A DNA stretch of 64,000 nucleotides, taken from NCBI GenBank assembly GCA_021401465.1, contig JADDMT010000063.1, forward strand, positions 113,893 through 177,892, read 5' to 3'. The first letter of the stretch is position 1. Every line of letters begins with the position of its first letter. The notes beneath the pieces were generated by a model, which saw nothing but the letters and a program-made list of their open reading frames with translations, was not told the DNA's origin and searched no databases. The position numbers and the translations under genes are program-made. This DNA is from Teratosphaeria epicoccoides. Taxonomy: Eukaryota; Ascomycota; Dothideomycetes; Mycosphaerellales; Teratosphaeriaceae. Of the stretch, positions 30,825-41,250 are shown in pieces.

Positions 30825-31864
30825 ATGGACCACACGCGGCCAGGATCAGCGAAAGCGGCGAACGGCATCCAGAACGACCAGATGGAAATTTCTCCACCAT
30901 CACTACCACCATCGCCACCGGCCCGAGATCTTATGTTGGACAGCGTTGAACAAGGTCCAAAATCCCATACGGCTTCAGCACCTGCCACTCGTCCGTTGAT
31001 TATCCAACACTACCGTCACTTCCACTATGCGCTCTTATCACCTCAATATCCGTTCAACATCGGGAATGCTGCTTGAAGACCCAAGCATGGATGAGCGGCG
31101 CCCGCTGTGGCGAGGGTATCAAGAATCAAAGAGGCCACGGGAGGCACACCGTTTGTTGCGACTTTGGACTTCGTACCCAGAATGACCTATGCACACATCG
31201 CTCGCCATCGCCTGTTATGCTAGTACCTCATGCTAAGGTAGGACTAGACCTGGTCAAACCTCCTCGACTACTTCGAATACCTCGACGTCTTGCTCTTCTG
31301 ATCAGAGCTTCGCCGTCGCGTCTTCGTCGAATTAACAGAGCTGCATCCAGGCTCCCTTACGGCGTTGAGGGCAGCGAATGGTGCGAGGGTGCTAGGCCTC
31401 AAGGATCGTGCAAGGATTTCCCCTCACTCTGGATCGCGGACGTACGTGGTTCTACCCTGAAAATTCGAGGGATACATCATACCGTAGACGAGTTGGAAGA
31501 TCTGGGGCACGAGATGATTCATGCGTTCCTTGAGCTTCACTTCGCTAAGTCACCGCCAGTGTCGCGGTTGGTGCCTATGCATTACAAGGAACCATGCTCG
31601 GAATGTTTTCGATATACACATCATGGGCTGTCGTTCCTGGAGGCGGTAAAAACAGTTGCGAACAAGTTGAGCTTTCTGCCTGGTATGGATGCTATTAGCA
31701 TGCATCGTCATCAGGACGATTGTTATGATGAGTATGAGGATGACGCTAGAGATACTTCGATAGGCAGGTTCTCGCAGATGGATACATTGCGGCAGCTTAG
31801 GCGGACGGCTTTTGCGTGTCTGCAGCGTTGCCTGAAGCCTGGTAGCAGCATTTGTGGCATATAG
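30825..31864 (+). pseudogene. Decayed SprT-like (HExxH) metalloprotease-domain gene
   Basis: The last part (frame of 31073-31864) holds GHEMIHAFLEL, a zinc-protease HExxH at 31508-31522. It also has a CxxC-like pair (CSECF, from 31595) and HHGLSF (31619-31630). The order HExxH, C..C, HG..F fits SprT-like proteins such as Spartan/Wss1 relatives. The upstream half of the domain is readable only in other frames. RHFHYALLSPQYPFNIGNA is in one frame and DERRPLWRGYQESKRPREAH (from 31090) is in the next. LLDYFEYLDVLLF is in a third, followed there by an in-frame TGA (31299-31301) and then RRRVFVELTELHPGS. The frame then changes again before the HExxH part. At least two of these breaks are too tight for introns. 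The gene looks inactivated by small indels and one stop. A wrongly resolved intron structure is the alternative. Confidence 0.45.
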
Positions 31865-32170
31865 ATCTGTGGGTCTCAGGTGAGAAAGGGGTTATGGGAG
31901 CGAGCAATGCTACCGCTCGATCAGTCACAGTGGAGGGTGGATTTGAGTCAGCGCGCCCAAGATTGGCAGAATTCAAGGAATTCAGGCATGTTGATCATGT
32001 ATATGTGAGCGATGGATCAAACTCCAGGTTGGCGGTAGCCGTGCAATCTAGACATGTTTAATGAACCCTGGAAGCATCAACTGCCTTCCGTAGCGGGCTG
32101 AAACATTGGATTGATATATTATAGATACGAGAGTGCAACTCAATCAAGATGTTTGTCTTGCCAGCATCAC

Positions 32171-32301
32171 GGTCGGTTAGCTCAGTTGGTTAGAGCGTGG
32201 TGCTAATAACGCCAAGGTCGCGAGTTCGACGTAGGATCTTCCCCCCAGCACGGACGTTACTGTGAACAATACTGACAAATGTAATAGCCTCGTACTGACC
32301 A
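32171..32301 (+). tRNA. tRNA-Ile (anticodon AAU) gene split by 57 bp in the T loop
   Basis: Bases 32171-32229 form a normal 5' part: acceptor strand GGTCGGT, D arm GCTC..GAGC, and anticodon stem TGGTG/CGCCA around the loop CTAATAA. The T-stem 5' strand GCGAG and the loop start TTCGA follow. The sequence then leaves the tRNA. The missing 3' part, GC plus T-stem strand CTCGT, acceptor strand ACTGACC and a final A, appears at 32287-32301. With bases 32230-32286 removed, both stems pair fully except for two G-U pairs. The gene is therefore interrupted inside the internal promoter box B and is probably inactive. It has no normal tRNA intron, which would lie next to the anticodon. Confidence 0.7.
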
Positions 32302-33909
32302 TACACCGCGCCCCCTTTGGTGGGGGTTCATTTTGCTTTCCTTCTTTCCCTGTGGTTTGCTCCATGATTCCTCTGACATTGCTATGACATCTAATCTCGC
32401 GCCGTAGTCGTAAAACAATATAACACGTACTATCTACATCTATGAAAGCGGATCTGTACTTCGGTTTTTAGTATAGTTGCGACGAGGCACAAACATGGGA
32501 GCGCGATAATTTGGGAAGTGAACCCTGCCACATCGACCCTCGTACTGACCATTCCTTTTGCACTGTGACCACGAGAGGTCGAGAACATGTAACTTTTTGC
32601 TCTGGTTGTGGCGCCGTACTATCTTTTTGCTCACTGAACTCCACTTATGGCGCCAGCCTACGAGGCTACCTAGTTCCCTCTATGATTACAACAGACTGAC
32701 ACAATCCAGACCCTCTCGCCAAGGCAGCTGGCCCAGCGTGGCATGGATCTGTTGGATTTACGAGGGTACGTTCGCTGATCTGCATGAGTCTTCTGACTGT
32801 CTTATGGTCATCGGGACAGTACCGCATTTTATCAATGAGGAGCCGAGCACGTTAACACGCTACTGCGATGGGGCCAGCTTCAAGAGCGTTCAAACCAGTG
32901 CGTGACGCGCATGAGCAGCTCGACGGAGCATGATTACGAATAAGTAATGTACCGCGCTGGGTTCATGCCTGTGCCCCCTCTAAGTACATGCATGAAATGC
33001 CACGTTTCCCGGGGAGAGACCAGATTCGGATCTTGTCAGATCCAGGTCAGCCAATGACACGAGGTGCTCAGCGAGCGGCTGGTACCAGTACTCCGTACAT
33101 GCAGGTCCCCTTGCTTTCCACTCTGGCCTCGTACAGTGTGCTTGTCCCTCATCGTGGAGTGTGACATGTGCGCAGAAGTGACCAGAAGGTGCCCGCGAAT
33201 GTGATCAAAAAAATGTTGCATGTAGAATGTTCAGTGACGGGAACGGCAGGCACTACGTACATAATGGTTGAGGTCAACACGAGTGAGGCCCCACCAGCTT
33301 GGCGGGTCCTAATTATTAGTGCAAGATCGCGACTACTGTACTGCGACGCGCTCCACGGAGTAATTTATACAGCCTGCAGCAGCTCATTACAACCTCCTTT
33401 GTGCTCGACACAACCCCGCGCTCCCCTGTCTCAGCTTTGGCAGCGCGATCCGAAGACGGAGGCTTACGTTGTGGAGACCCCTGCCTGCTTCACTAAGGTA
33501 CTTGACTCCACATTCATGTCGTCTTGAGGCGAGGTCCATTTCCTCCGTCACTCCATACCGCCACCACCCGGTCTACAATTGCATCTTCGTATAACGCCGA
33601 AATTACACGCTCATTTTCAGGGAGGATTCTTGCCACGTCTTTGGCGGCAGTAGCGACATTTCGCTGTCTGTGGCCCTCTCCGAGTCAGGCCACCAGGAGC
33701 TGCAATCACTCCTTGCTTCCATCGCAGCACCACTCGAGCGAGCGGCGCCCATAACACGCCTCTGTTGTACAATACGCCAAAGGAGCCGCACTTAGACCGG
33801 TTCACCGCGCGACGCTGTATCATAGCCCGCGTCAGTCGACGTGCCGACTTTCGAATATACTTAAAGTCCAACGACATCTACAACTAGATATCTGGAGAGC
33901 ATTTTCATC
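32302..33909. other. Intergenic, 1.6 kb, no supported protein gene
   Basis: Only short frames without motifs are seen, such as 33168-33527. A second copy of the tRNA-Ile 3' end is present (separate entry). The right end would be the promoter of the 415-aa gene. Confidence 0.5.
32537..32552 (+). repeat. Second copy of the tRNA-Ile 3' end
   Basis: CCTCGTACTGACCAT occurs at 32288-32302 and again at 32538-32552, 250 bp apart. The second copy is preceded by ATCGAC, close to a T loop, but no matching 5' tRNA part lies before it. It looks like a fragment left by a duplication or insertion event at the tRNA gene. Confidence 0.7.
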
Positions 33910-35157
33910 ATGGACGGCGAACAGGACAATGCCTTCTACCAAGGTGTCACGAACTGGCTAGTCTTTGGCGCATTGGCCACTGCGGTCGGAGCATATTATT
34001 ACACTACGCATCAACCTCGCGCGGGCGCGAATGCCAGACGCCAGCTTCAGCATGCCGGGAGGCGCGTCCAGGAGATTATCTCTCCAGAACCGAGTGACAT
34101 CGATGCTGCTAAAAAGCGAAAGGCTCCCAAAAAAGCCAGAACGGAGTCGCACCCGACACCTGTAGTTGCAGCTCAGCCCTCCCGGACTGACGACCACGTG
34201 GAAGAGCAGAGTAACAAACAATTTGCGGAACAGATGATCAGGGCTAAAGAAGGTACAAACCTCTCGGCACCAAAGAGCAAAGAGAGCCGCGTGAAGACGG
34301 TGAAGCAGAGCAGCGCCAGGGGTACACCCATGATTCCGTCTGACGCATCATCACATGACGGCGCGGAAGCAGATGACGATCTGTCGCCTGTCGCTTCGCC
34401 CACTTTCAACGGTGATGTTTCCGATATGCTTGAGCCCAAGGCCAGCAGCCCGAGCACTCTGCGCCTCACTGCGCCGACCCAGCCCGCAAGGGAGAAGGTG
34501 CAACAGCCGAAAAAGCAAGAGGCCGTTGAGAGCAAAAAGCAGCGTCAAAATCGGCAGAAGAAGGAGCGCGGACGCGCCGAAAGGGAAGCTCAGGAGAAAG
34601 AGCGTAAGCTGCTTGAAGAGAAGACACGTCGCGCTGCACGGGAGGCGCGCGGCGAGCCCGCGAAGAACGGCATCCCTGTCTCCAAGTCGCCGGAGACGAA
34701 CGCCTGGTCGGCTTCGAAGCCTGCGCGGCATGTAGACCTGCCGCTCATCGTTAATGGTTCCGGCAATGCACAGCTTCTCGACACCTTTGACGCCGAGTCC
34801 ACTGCCAGCTCGAACGGCGGTATGCAGCCAAGCACAGCTGCCACTAGCACGAGTGGTGGCGACAGCACAGAGAGAGACGTTGCTACCCTTTCTGAAGAAG
34901 AGCAATATGAATGGGCTAGGAAGCAGAGCGAGGACGACTCGGGCTGGACCACTGCCGCATCCAAGAAGCAGCAGAAGAAGAAAGCGCCGGAGGCTGGCGA
35001 CATCACGCCAATAGCTAGCACGCCTGCTCCAAAGGTGGCATCTGCTGTCACAAAGTCTGCGGCCAATGGAAAGGTGAACGGTTTCGCAGCCTTGAACGAC
35101 GATTATCAGCAACGTACCGACGTTGATCCGACTGATGCCAGCAACTGGGATGCTTAA
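33910..35157 (+). CDS. Conserved fungal single-pass, Lys/Glu-rich coiled-coil protein
   Basis: This is a single exon of 415 residues. Near the N-terminus is one hydrophobic helix (about residues 13-30, VTNWLVFGALATAVGAYYY) without a cleavable signal, so it is probably a signal anchor. After it come a basic disordered region and a strongly charged helix (about 195-255, with KKQRQNRQKKERGRAEREAQ). The tail is low-complexity, with SEEEQYEWARKQSEDDSGW and a short conserved end (GFAALNDDYQQRTDVDPTDA). The layout recalls ER proteins such as kinectin or ribosome-binding p180 in miniature. No domain confirms that. I recognise the pattern from other ascomycete genomes but know no function. Confidence 0.7.
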   Translation: MDGEQDNAFYQGVTNWLVFGALATAVGAYYYTTHQPRAGANARRQLQHAGRRVQEIISPEPSDIDAAKKRKAPKKARTESHPTPVVAAQPSRTDDHVEEQSNKQFAEQMIRAKEGTNLSAPKSKESRVKTVKQSSARGTPMIPSDASSHDGAEADDDLSPVASPTFNGDVSDMLEPKASSPSTLRLTAPTQPAREKVQQPKKQEAVESKKQRQNRQKKERGRAEREAQEKERKLLEEKTRRAAREARGEPAKNGIPVSKSPETNAWSASKPARHVDLPLIVNGSGNAQLLDTFDAESTASSNGGMQPSTAATSTSGGDSTERDVATLSEEEQYEWARKQSEDDSGWTTAASKKQQKKKAPEAGDITPIASTPAPKVASAVTKSAANGKVNGFAALNDDYQQRTDVDPTDASNWDA

Positions 35158-36235
35158 GCAGCAAAATTTGGCACAGACTCAACAGCATCGTGCACTGGCA
35201 CGCACTGTCCGGACAGAATACTTACAGAACGCGCCAAGCGTTGACATCGGGAACCAGAGATGGCAGTCCGGCAGGTGCATCGGACCGCAAGCGTCTCCGG
35301 CATGACGGGCCTTCTGACCGATGCTATAGTCGGGGAGCATTGAAATTTAGGGCAGCGTAGTCGCAGGTTAAGGCGTTCCAAGGACAAGCAAATAGCTTGG
35401 CGTTTAATTCCTTCGTACAATAAAAGCTTGTGAAGGTCTGTGTGAAAAGTTGCATTCGGCAACAGTGACCTTAGGGAAGGAGCTCACTGTTGCGGCGACG
35501 TTTTTGCCGTGTACAAGTCCAGATTGCAGGCTTGAGAGGAGGTTACTGGCGGTGGCCAGGTGGAACTTTCGGGGCGAGTGCAGATAGCATACAGCTTTCA
35601 AAATGACATTTGAAAGTGGAATCCATGAGCGCACAGATTTCCATTACTTCTGGCTTTCACGTCTGTTGGATGCATTTTCGGTGTACCTCGTTATAAGTGA
35701 GATGATTAGGACATGCGATATTCACAACATACGACACAATTTAAGGCTGCTGTCGCTGATGCATTCGCTCGGAACGAATCATTTGCTTTGTTCTTCAACG
35801 AGATCTGGACTCTTGATTCACAAGGGCTTTTTCATCCGGGACCAAGCTGCGGAGTGACCACTTGTTCACACCCTCGTAAGGGACTCGGAACGCCGATTGA
35901 CACCCCGCGGTGGCTAGTGCATCACTTTCCAGCACAGCTCCTTAGCATCTTGACAACTTGACCAATCTTAGACTGCGGAGACAAGAAAACTGCTACCGTA
36001 TACGTGCTCAAGACGCTCCTTTGTAATACAGCAACCACGCGAGCGCATTTGAGTACCGGGGCTGCTTTGGCAAAAAGTCGGAAAGGATAAAAGCTTGGAG
36101 GTACTGGGTTGTACGACTCCTTGGTATCTCGGACGGAGCTTTGCAGAGACAGGCGGCTTGTTCAGCCAACCCGCGAGGAATCTGACTTGGCCCACACACA
36201 CATTCACCATAGCCGCGAGCATATCATAGGTCAAC
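35158..36235. other. Intergenic, 1.1 kb, no supported gene
   Basis: Short frames only, including one antisense to the start of the next gene. I see nothing distinctive. Confidence 0.5.
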
Positions 36236-37309
36236 ATGGCACAGATCCGCGGCACGGCCGGGTACCACCTGGGCAACAACCAGCAATTTGGCGGCGGCTT
36301 CAATGCTGGACCCTCGAGACAAGATGCCACGAATGATCCGTCACCTCTCGAAGCTATCAGAGCGCAGACGAGCAAGATCGAGGATTGGCTGGACACGATT
36401 TCGGATCCAGTGAAGCCTTACCTGCCCGCCATTGGGCGGTTCTTAATTGTGGTCACTTTCTTGGAGGATGCGCTGAGGATTATCACACAATGGAACGATC
36501 AGTTGGTTTACCTGAACGATTATCGGCATAGTGAGTACCTCCAAAATCATGCAGTGGGAATGGCCAAGCTCTAAAAGGAGGAGAGTGAGACCAGCCGGAA
36601 TGCTGACACGCCACCTTGATAGTTCCGCGAGGCATCACCCACCTCTTCCTCGTCCTCAACGTGCTCGCCATGACGAGCAGCTCACTCCTCATCATCATCC
36701 GGAAGTACAGCGAATACGCCGTCTGCGGTCTCATCGGAGTCGTCGTGACTCAAGCTCTCGGCTACGGCCTTATCTTCGACCTCAACTTCTTCCTAAGAAA
36801 CCTCTCCGTGATGGGCGGTCTACTCATGGTCCTCTCCGACTCCTGGGTACGCAAGAAGTTCGCACCAGCTGGCCTGCCACAACTGGACGAGAAGGACCGC
36901 AAGATGTACTTCCAGCTTGCTGGACGAGTGCTGTTGATATTCCTGTTCATTGGCTTTGTGTTTGCAGGAGAATGGAGCTTTGGAAGAGTTGTGGTCATTG
37001 TTGTGGGTGCCGTGGCCTGCGTTATGGTTGTCGTGGGGTTCAAGGCGAAGTGGAGTGCGATTATCCTTGTGATGATCCTGTCGGTCTTCAATATCTTTGT
37101 CAACAACTTCTGGACCGTGAGTATGAGCAAACAGGCGTATGAGCGGAGTACATGACTGATGGTTGAATTAGCTACATCCGCACCACCCACACAAGGACTT
37201 CGCCAAGTACGATTTCTTTCAAATATTGTCAATCGTGGGCGGCTTGTTGCTCTTGGTCAACATGGGTCCTGGGCAATTCAGTGTGGACGAGAAGAAGAAG
37301 GTCTACTAG
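36236..37309 (+). CDS. ERV29: ER-derived vesicle cargo receptor Erv29/Surf4
   Basis: Exons 36236-36530, 36623-37116 and 37172-37309 give 308 residues. Introns are 92 and 55 bp, both with GTGAGT donors. The Surf4 family is recognised from FLIVVTFLEDALRI and QWNDQ, the multi-helix membrane core (GLIGVVVTQALGYGLIFD and RVLLIFLFIGFVFAGEW), and the C-terminal HPHKDFAKYDFFQILSIVGG. The protein ends KKVY, a KKxx signal for COPI retrieval to the ER. The receptor packs soluble secretory cargo, such as glycosylated pro-alpha-factor and vacuolar hydrolases in yeast, into COPII vesicles. The N-terminal 40 residues are Gly/Asn/Gln-rich and variable in the family. Confidence 0.95.
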
Positions 37310-37651
37310 GGGCTCTGCGAAAATCTAGCTACAGCCATGCTCCACAACCTGGAGCGTCATTCTAGCATCGCGCTTGGGAGTTGGGATCTGAGTTGCTGGG
37401 TCTCAGCGTGAGGAATGTCGGCGAAAGTTATAGACAAAATACGACTGTCCACTGCCTCCTGGGTATTCACTCATGTTTCCATCTGACTTTCCAATGCGCA
37501 TTTTGCTGCACGTGCGTTCGTGACACCAAATAACGCGCTAGCCGGAGCTTGCCGGAGGGAGCGTTTAGTTGACCTTCGGACATGGATATTTGGTTTTTTG
37601 TAGCGACTTTCCGCAAAACCACTTTTGATTAGCTGGCCGTATCTGATCTTC
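37310..37651. other. Intergenic, promoter of the nucleoporin gene
   Basis: A 342-bp stretch between co-oriented genes. No further coding sequence is seen. Confidence 0.5.
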
Positions 37652-40600
37652 ATGCCTCCAGCGACGCGGTCGAGAGCTGGCGTGTCTGGCCGTGCCATCA
37701 AGAAGCAACCGACGAGAAAACCGCGATCCACCTCCGGCAGACAAACGTCGAATGGCGATGTTTGGGCATCTCAACTCAATGGACACGATGAAGATGATGT
37801 TCGGCAGTCCGTCGAGGACCGCGATGAGCCTCTTGCGATTCAGGGCGCGAATGGGGTCGAAGATGCGCTCAATCCATTGCGAGAGATGGCTGACAAGGTC
37901 GGGAGAGAAGTTGAGCTCTTCGCGATGGAGCTCGACACGTTTCTGGAGGAGCTGCCTACTCACGAAAACAAGTATCAGGCGGCGCAGAGCTTAGCGGAGA
38001 ACTACTATGCAATTGCCAAAGATGGTGTTGAGCGGCGCAGACAGAAATTGGAAAAAGAGCGAACGAAGCAATTGAAAGAAGAATGGAGCGAGCGCGCACA
38101 ATTGTCTACTGCTGGCGATGGTAGTGCAGCAAATCTGTTCAGAAGCAGCACTAGTGATTCGCTGTCCGCTGCGAAGGCCGAGGCGCTCAAGGAGCTCCGT
38201 CAGTATGAACAAGAGATGGATATCTGGGAGTTGTTCAAGCTCATGCTGGAGCTTGAGAAATTTCCTGTATATACACCAGGTGACTGGCAGGCGCTGAAGG
38301 ATGAGATGTATGCACATCTGGAGGAGCCGCATCTCTACACGTCAGAAGCCAAGATCTGGGAACGCTTCTTGGTGGCTGATGAGCTGGCTAGAGAACGATT
38401 CAACGTCATCCAGTGGCTGGCGAAGACTGCAGACCATCAGGATAATGATCTGGAAGCTATCATGGCGGAGTTGGAAGCCAAATCGGGCGCTGGTAACGGT
38501 CTTTGGAACGCAGGCTGGATGAACACAAGGGAGAAGATTAAGGGCGAGAAGAGGCTGCGCTCATGGCCGAGCGGCTCGCAGTCTGTACGGCCGCAGATCA
38601 GGAGCGCGACAGGCAATGAGATGATTGTTACGACCCTAGATCCAGATGCGCCGTCTCGCGAGCAGCGTGCGCTGGAGAAGCCCGATGCTTACTATGAGAA
38701 AGCTGTCTGGATTGCAATCTGGGAGATGCTGCGGAGAGGCACTCCTCGGCATGAGATCAAGGCGTGGTGCGAAGAACGTGGCGAAGGCTGGCGATCTGCG
38801 TTACTGAGCAGCTTGCCTGAGGAGACAGATGCTGTGTCAAACTCTGCTTGGCGCAGGATGTGCTACGTGGCTTCGCAAGGTAAATGCTCGAATGAATACG
38901 AAGCCGCGGTCTACGGCTTGGTGGGTGGTAATGTCAAAGCTGCACAGAAAGTGTGTCGCACTGTCGACGACCACCTGTTCGCTTACTACAGCGCAACTCT
39001 GGTGCTACAGTTTGAGGCATATCTGCGCCTCAACTACCCTGGCAGGGTGGCATCAGCGACTGCGAGATTGCCACGCCTTGATGACTTTTTAGACTCTGAT
39101 AGGGCTCGAGACGACATCGACGCGCTTCGTCAGCAGTTGCGGGAAGGTGCAACGAAGTCAGAAGCCATGCGACCGATCAAGATCATTGAGGGTTACCTGA
39201 TCTCCAAAGAGGTCGAGTCTTTGATAGTCCAACTCGGCTTCGCACTGTCTGACCTGGACAAGCTGAGAGGTGGCAATGAGGAAGTCATCAAGAGGTTCGA
39301 CCACGCATTAACAGGCACGGAGCCCGCTCCAGAACAGCAGCTCGCATTGGATACTCACGCTCTCCGGATCGTCACACACATGTTCATCGTTCTGCGCGTA
39401 ATGGACACAGTCTATTCCAACGATAACGCTAACAACGAAACGCCTCTTCCGGATAACAACGTGGTCATCGCGTACATGCAGTTCTTGCGAGCGCTCGGCA
39501 AGAGGGACGCGGCATTGGTTTATGCCACGCAACTGCCGCGTGAAAGTCAGAATCTGATAGTGGCAAAGATGTTACAGGATGTTGTCACTGTCAAAGATCA
39601 GAAGTACCTGCTGGACCTTCTCGAAAAGCATGGACTGCAGACCGTGCCGATTCTCGTGAAGCAATTGGATCTGGTGTTGAAGGCTGCACTGGGTGAAGAT
39701 GCTGCTCCTGTGGACAAACCATTGCAAATTCTGGAGAACTTCACACAAGACCAGAAGCTGTATCCCAATCAGCGGATCAATGAGGACTTCTTTCCAGAAG
39801 AGCTTGATGATAGCGACGCGGCCATCGTGCAGAGCTTGAAGTGGTTCCAGATGCTGCGTGGAGAATGGCAGACCACTTTCTCTTCGCTGTCGCTTGCGCT
39901 GCGAAAGTGTCTTGGTAAGTGCGACACGGATTGAGAGTGTTGGGCTCTACTAACGTATTCCAGTCAACGGCCGCTTCGCGTGTGCCGCAGAAATTGTCAA
40001 GAACTTGCCGTTTTCCGAGCTCTCTGACGATAAAGCTTTGCCCGTTTTCCGGCACAGAATGAACGTCATGGAGACAAGCTTGATAGCCGAAGCCGAAGCC
40101 GATGACGAGGCTACGGCTAAGCTTGAGATGATGCGCAGCCAGGCCCGCACATATTACGAGCTGGAGCAACTCGTAACTGCTGTTGTAAAGCTTGCAGAAT
40201 GGGTCGACTACGAGCGCTCTTACACTAGAGGAGGTAAAGCACTTTCTGCGCCCCCAGCGGACCTGAGGAATGCGAAAACAGAGCTGGATGAAGCAATGCA
40301 GCCGCTGCTTTTGGGCATTCTGATCAGCCCGGTCGATGAAGACGAGGACGCAGATCTGCAATATATTCGGAAGACATATTTACCAGAGATCATCATCGCG
40401 TACAACACCGCCCTGCACACTGCTGGGCCTATCTTGACCCGCGACTCGTACATTGACAGTATGGACCTATCAGTGGCAATTGCTGCTCCATCCTCCGGTC
40501 TGGCCGAGGTTTTTCGGCAGGCTGGAAGAATAAGAGAGCTGATCGACAGCTTCGCGCGGACAAGCAAGATGATGCTGATCATGAAGTCTGGCGGAAGGAC

Positions 40601-40694
40601 GAGGAAGCCGTCTAAAGATAAGGTCGGGAAGGATTTGGGCCTCTGGGAAATTGGTCCGCAAGGTGCGGGTGCTCATCAGATCGATGTGTCTTAG
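37652..40694 (+). CDS. NUP84: Nucleoporin Nup84/Nup107
   Basis: Exon 1 (37652-39914) and exon 2 (39964-40694) flank a 49-bp intron with GTAAGT, CTAAC and CCAG. The product is 997 residues. The chosen start is the first ATG (MPPATRSRAG); the open frame before it begins with a non-ATG codon. After a basic disordered N-terminus the protein is all-helical, as expected for this scaffold of the Y-complex. Recognisable blocks are KAVWIAIWEMLRRGTPRHEI, WRRMCYVASQGKCSNEYEAA, VYGLVGGNVKAAQKVCRTVDD and YMQFLRALGKRDAALVYATQLP. The C-terminal helices that bind Nup133 lie in exon 2. It acts in nuclear pore assembly and structure. Confidence 0.92.
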
Positions 40695-41250
40695 GAAGGG
40701 GCTCGATGGAGATGGAAGTGCATGACTTTGGACGGGTGGCCGATGCCTAAGCCGCAGAAGGATGTCAGGGAGGGTGGGTTTTGGGTTTCGATGATGGAGG
40801 GAGTGCAGTAGATTAAGAAAAGAATGACATAGCGATATGTTCCAGGTATCTGCGTACAACAGCCTCCACGCGCGTAGAGTATCGCTTTGCTCCGCTGATG
40901 CTTCAAAATTGTTGCTGAAGTGCTTGCTGGTTGAGAACTCAGAAACCAATGAGTGCAGAGGAAGACCGTACTATTTAGCACCAGACAGGAGATTCGAGCT
41001 CTGCTGATTCGCACCGTGGCTGCACTGATCTATGTCATGGGCTTACTGTCTCAGAAGTAGTGATACTGCTGTTGTCATCCAATCAAGCCAGGGCCATAGT
41101 ATGTTCGGCATGTGATTCTCGGCCTTTGTCCCGAGGCATGTGAAAGGCAGCCGCGCTCCGTGAGCTTCACAGCCGCTACCACACCAGGTGCTCTTGATAC
41201 ATCGCAACGACACCCACCATGCCGGCATCATCGTCGAATTGTTATACAGT
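40695..41250. other. Intergenic, no gene seen
   Basis: 3' UTR of the nucleoporin gene and promoter of the patatin-like gene. No supported coding sequence. Confidence 0.45.

Noticed and set aside
32171..32552. tRNA-derived SINE as the source of the tRNA-like head
   Set aside because: A SINE would keep box B and continue into a specific body. Here box B is cut and the true tRNA 3' end reappears, which fits an interrupted gene better.
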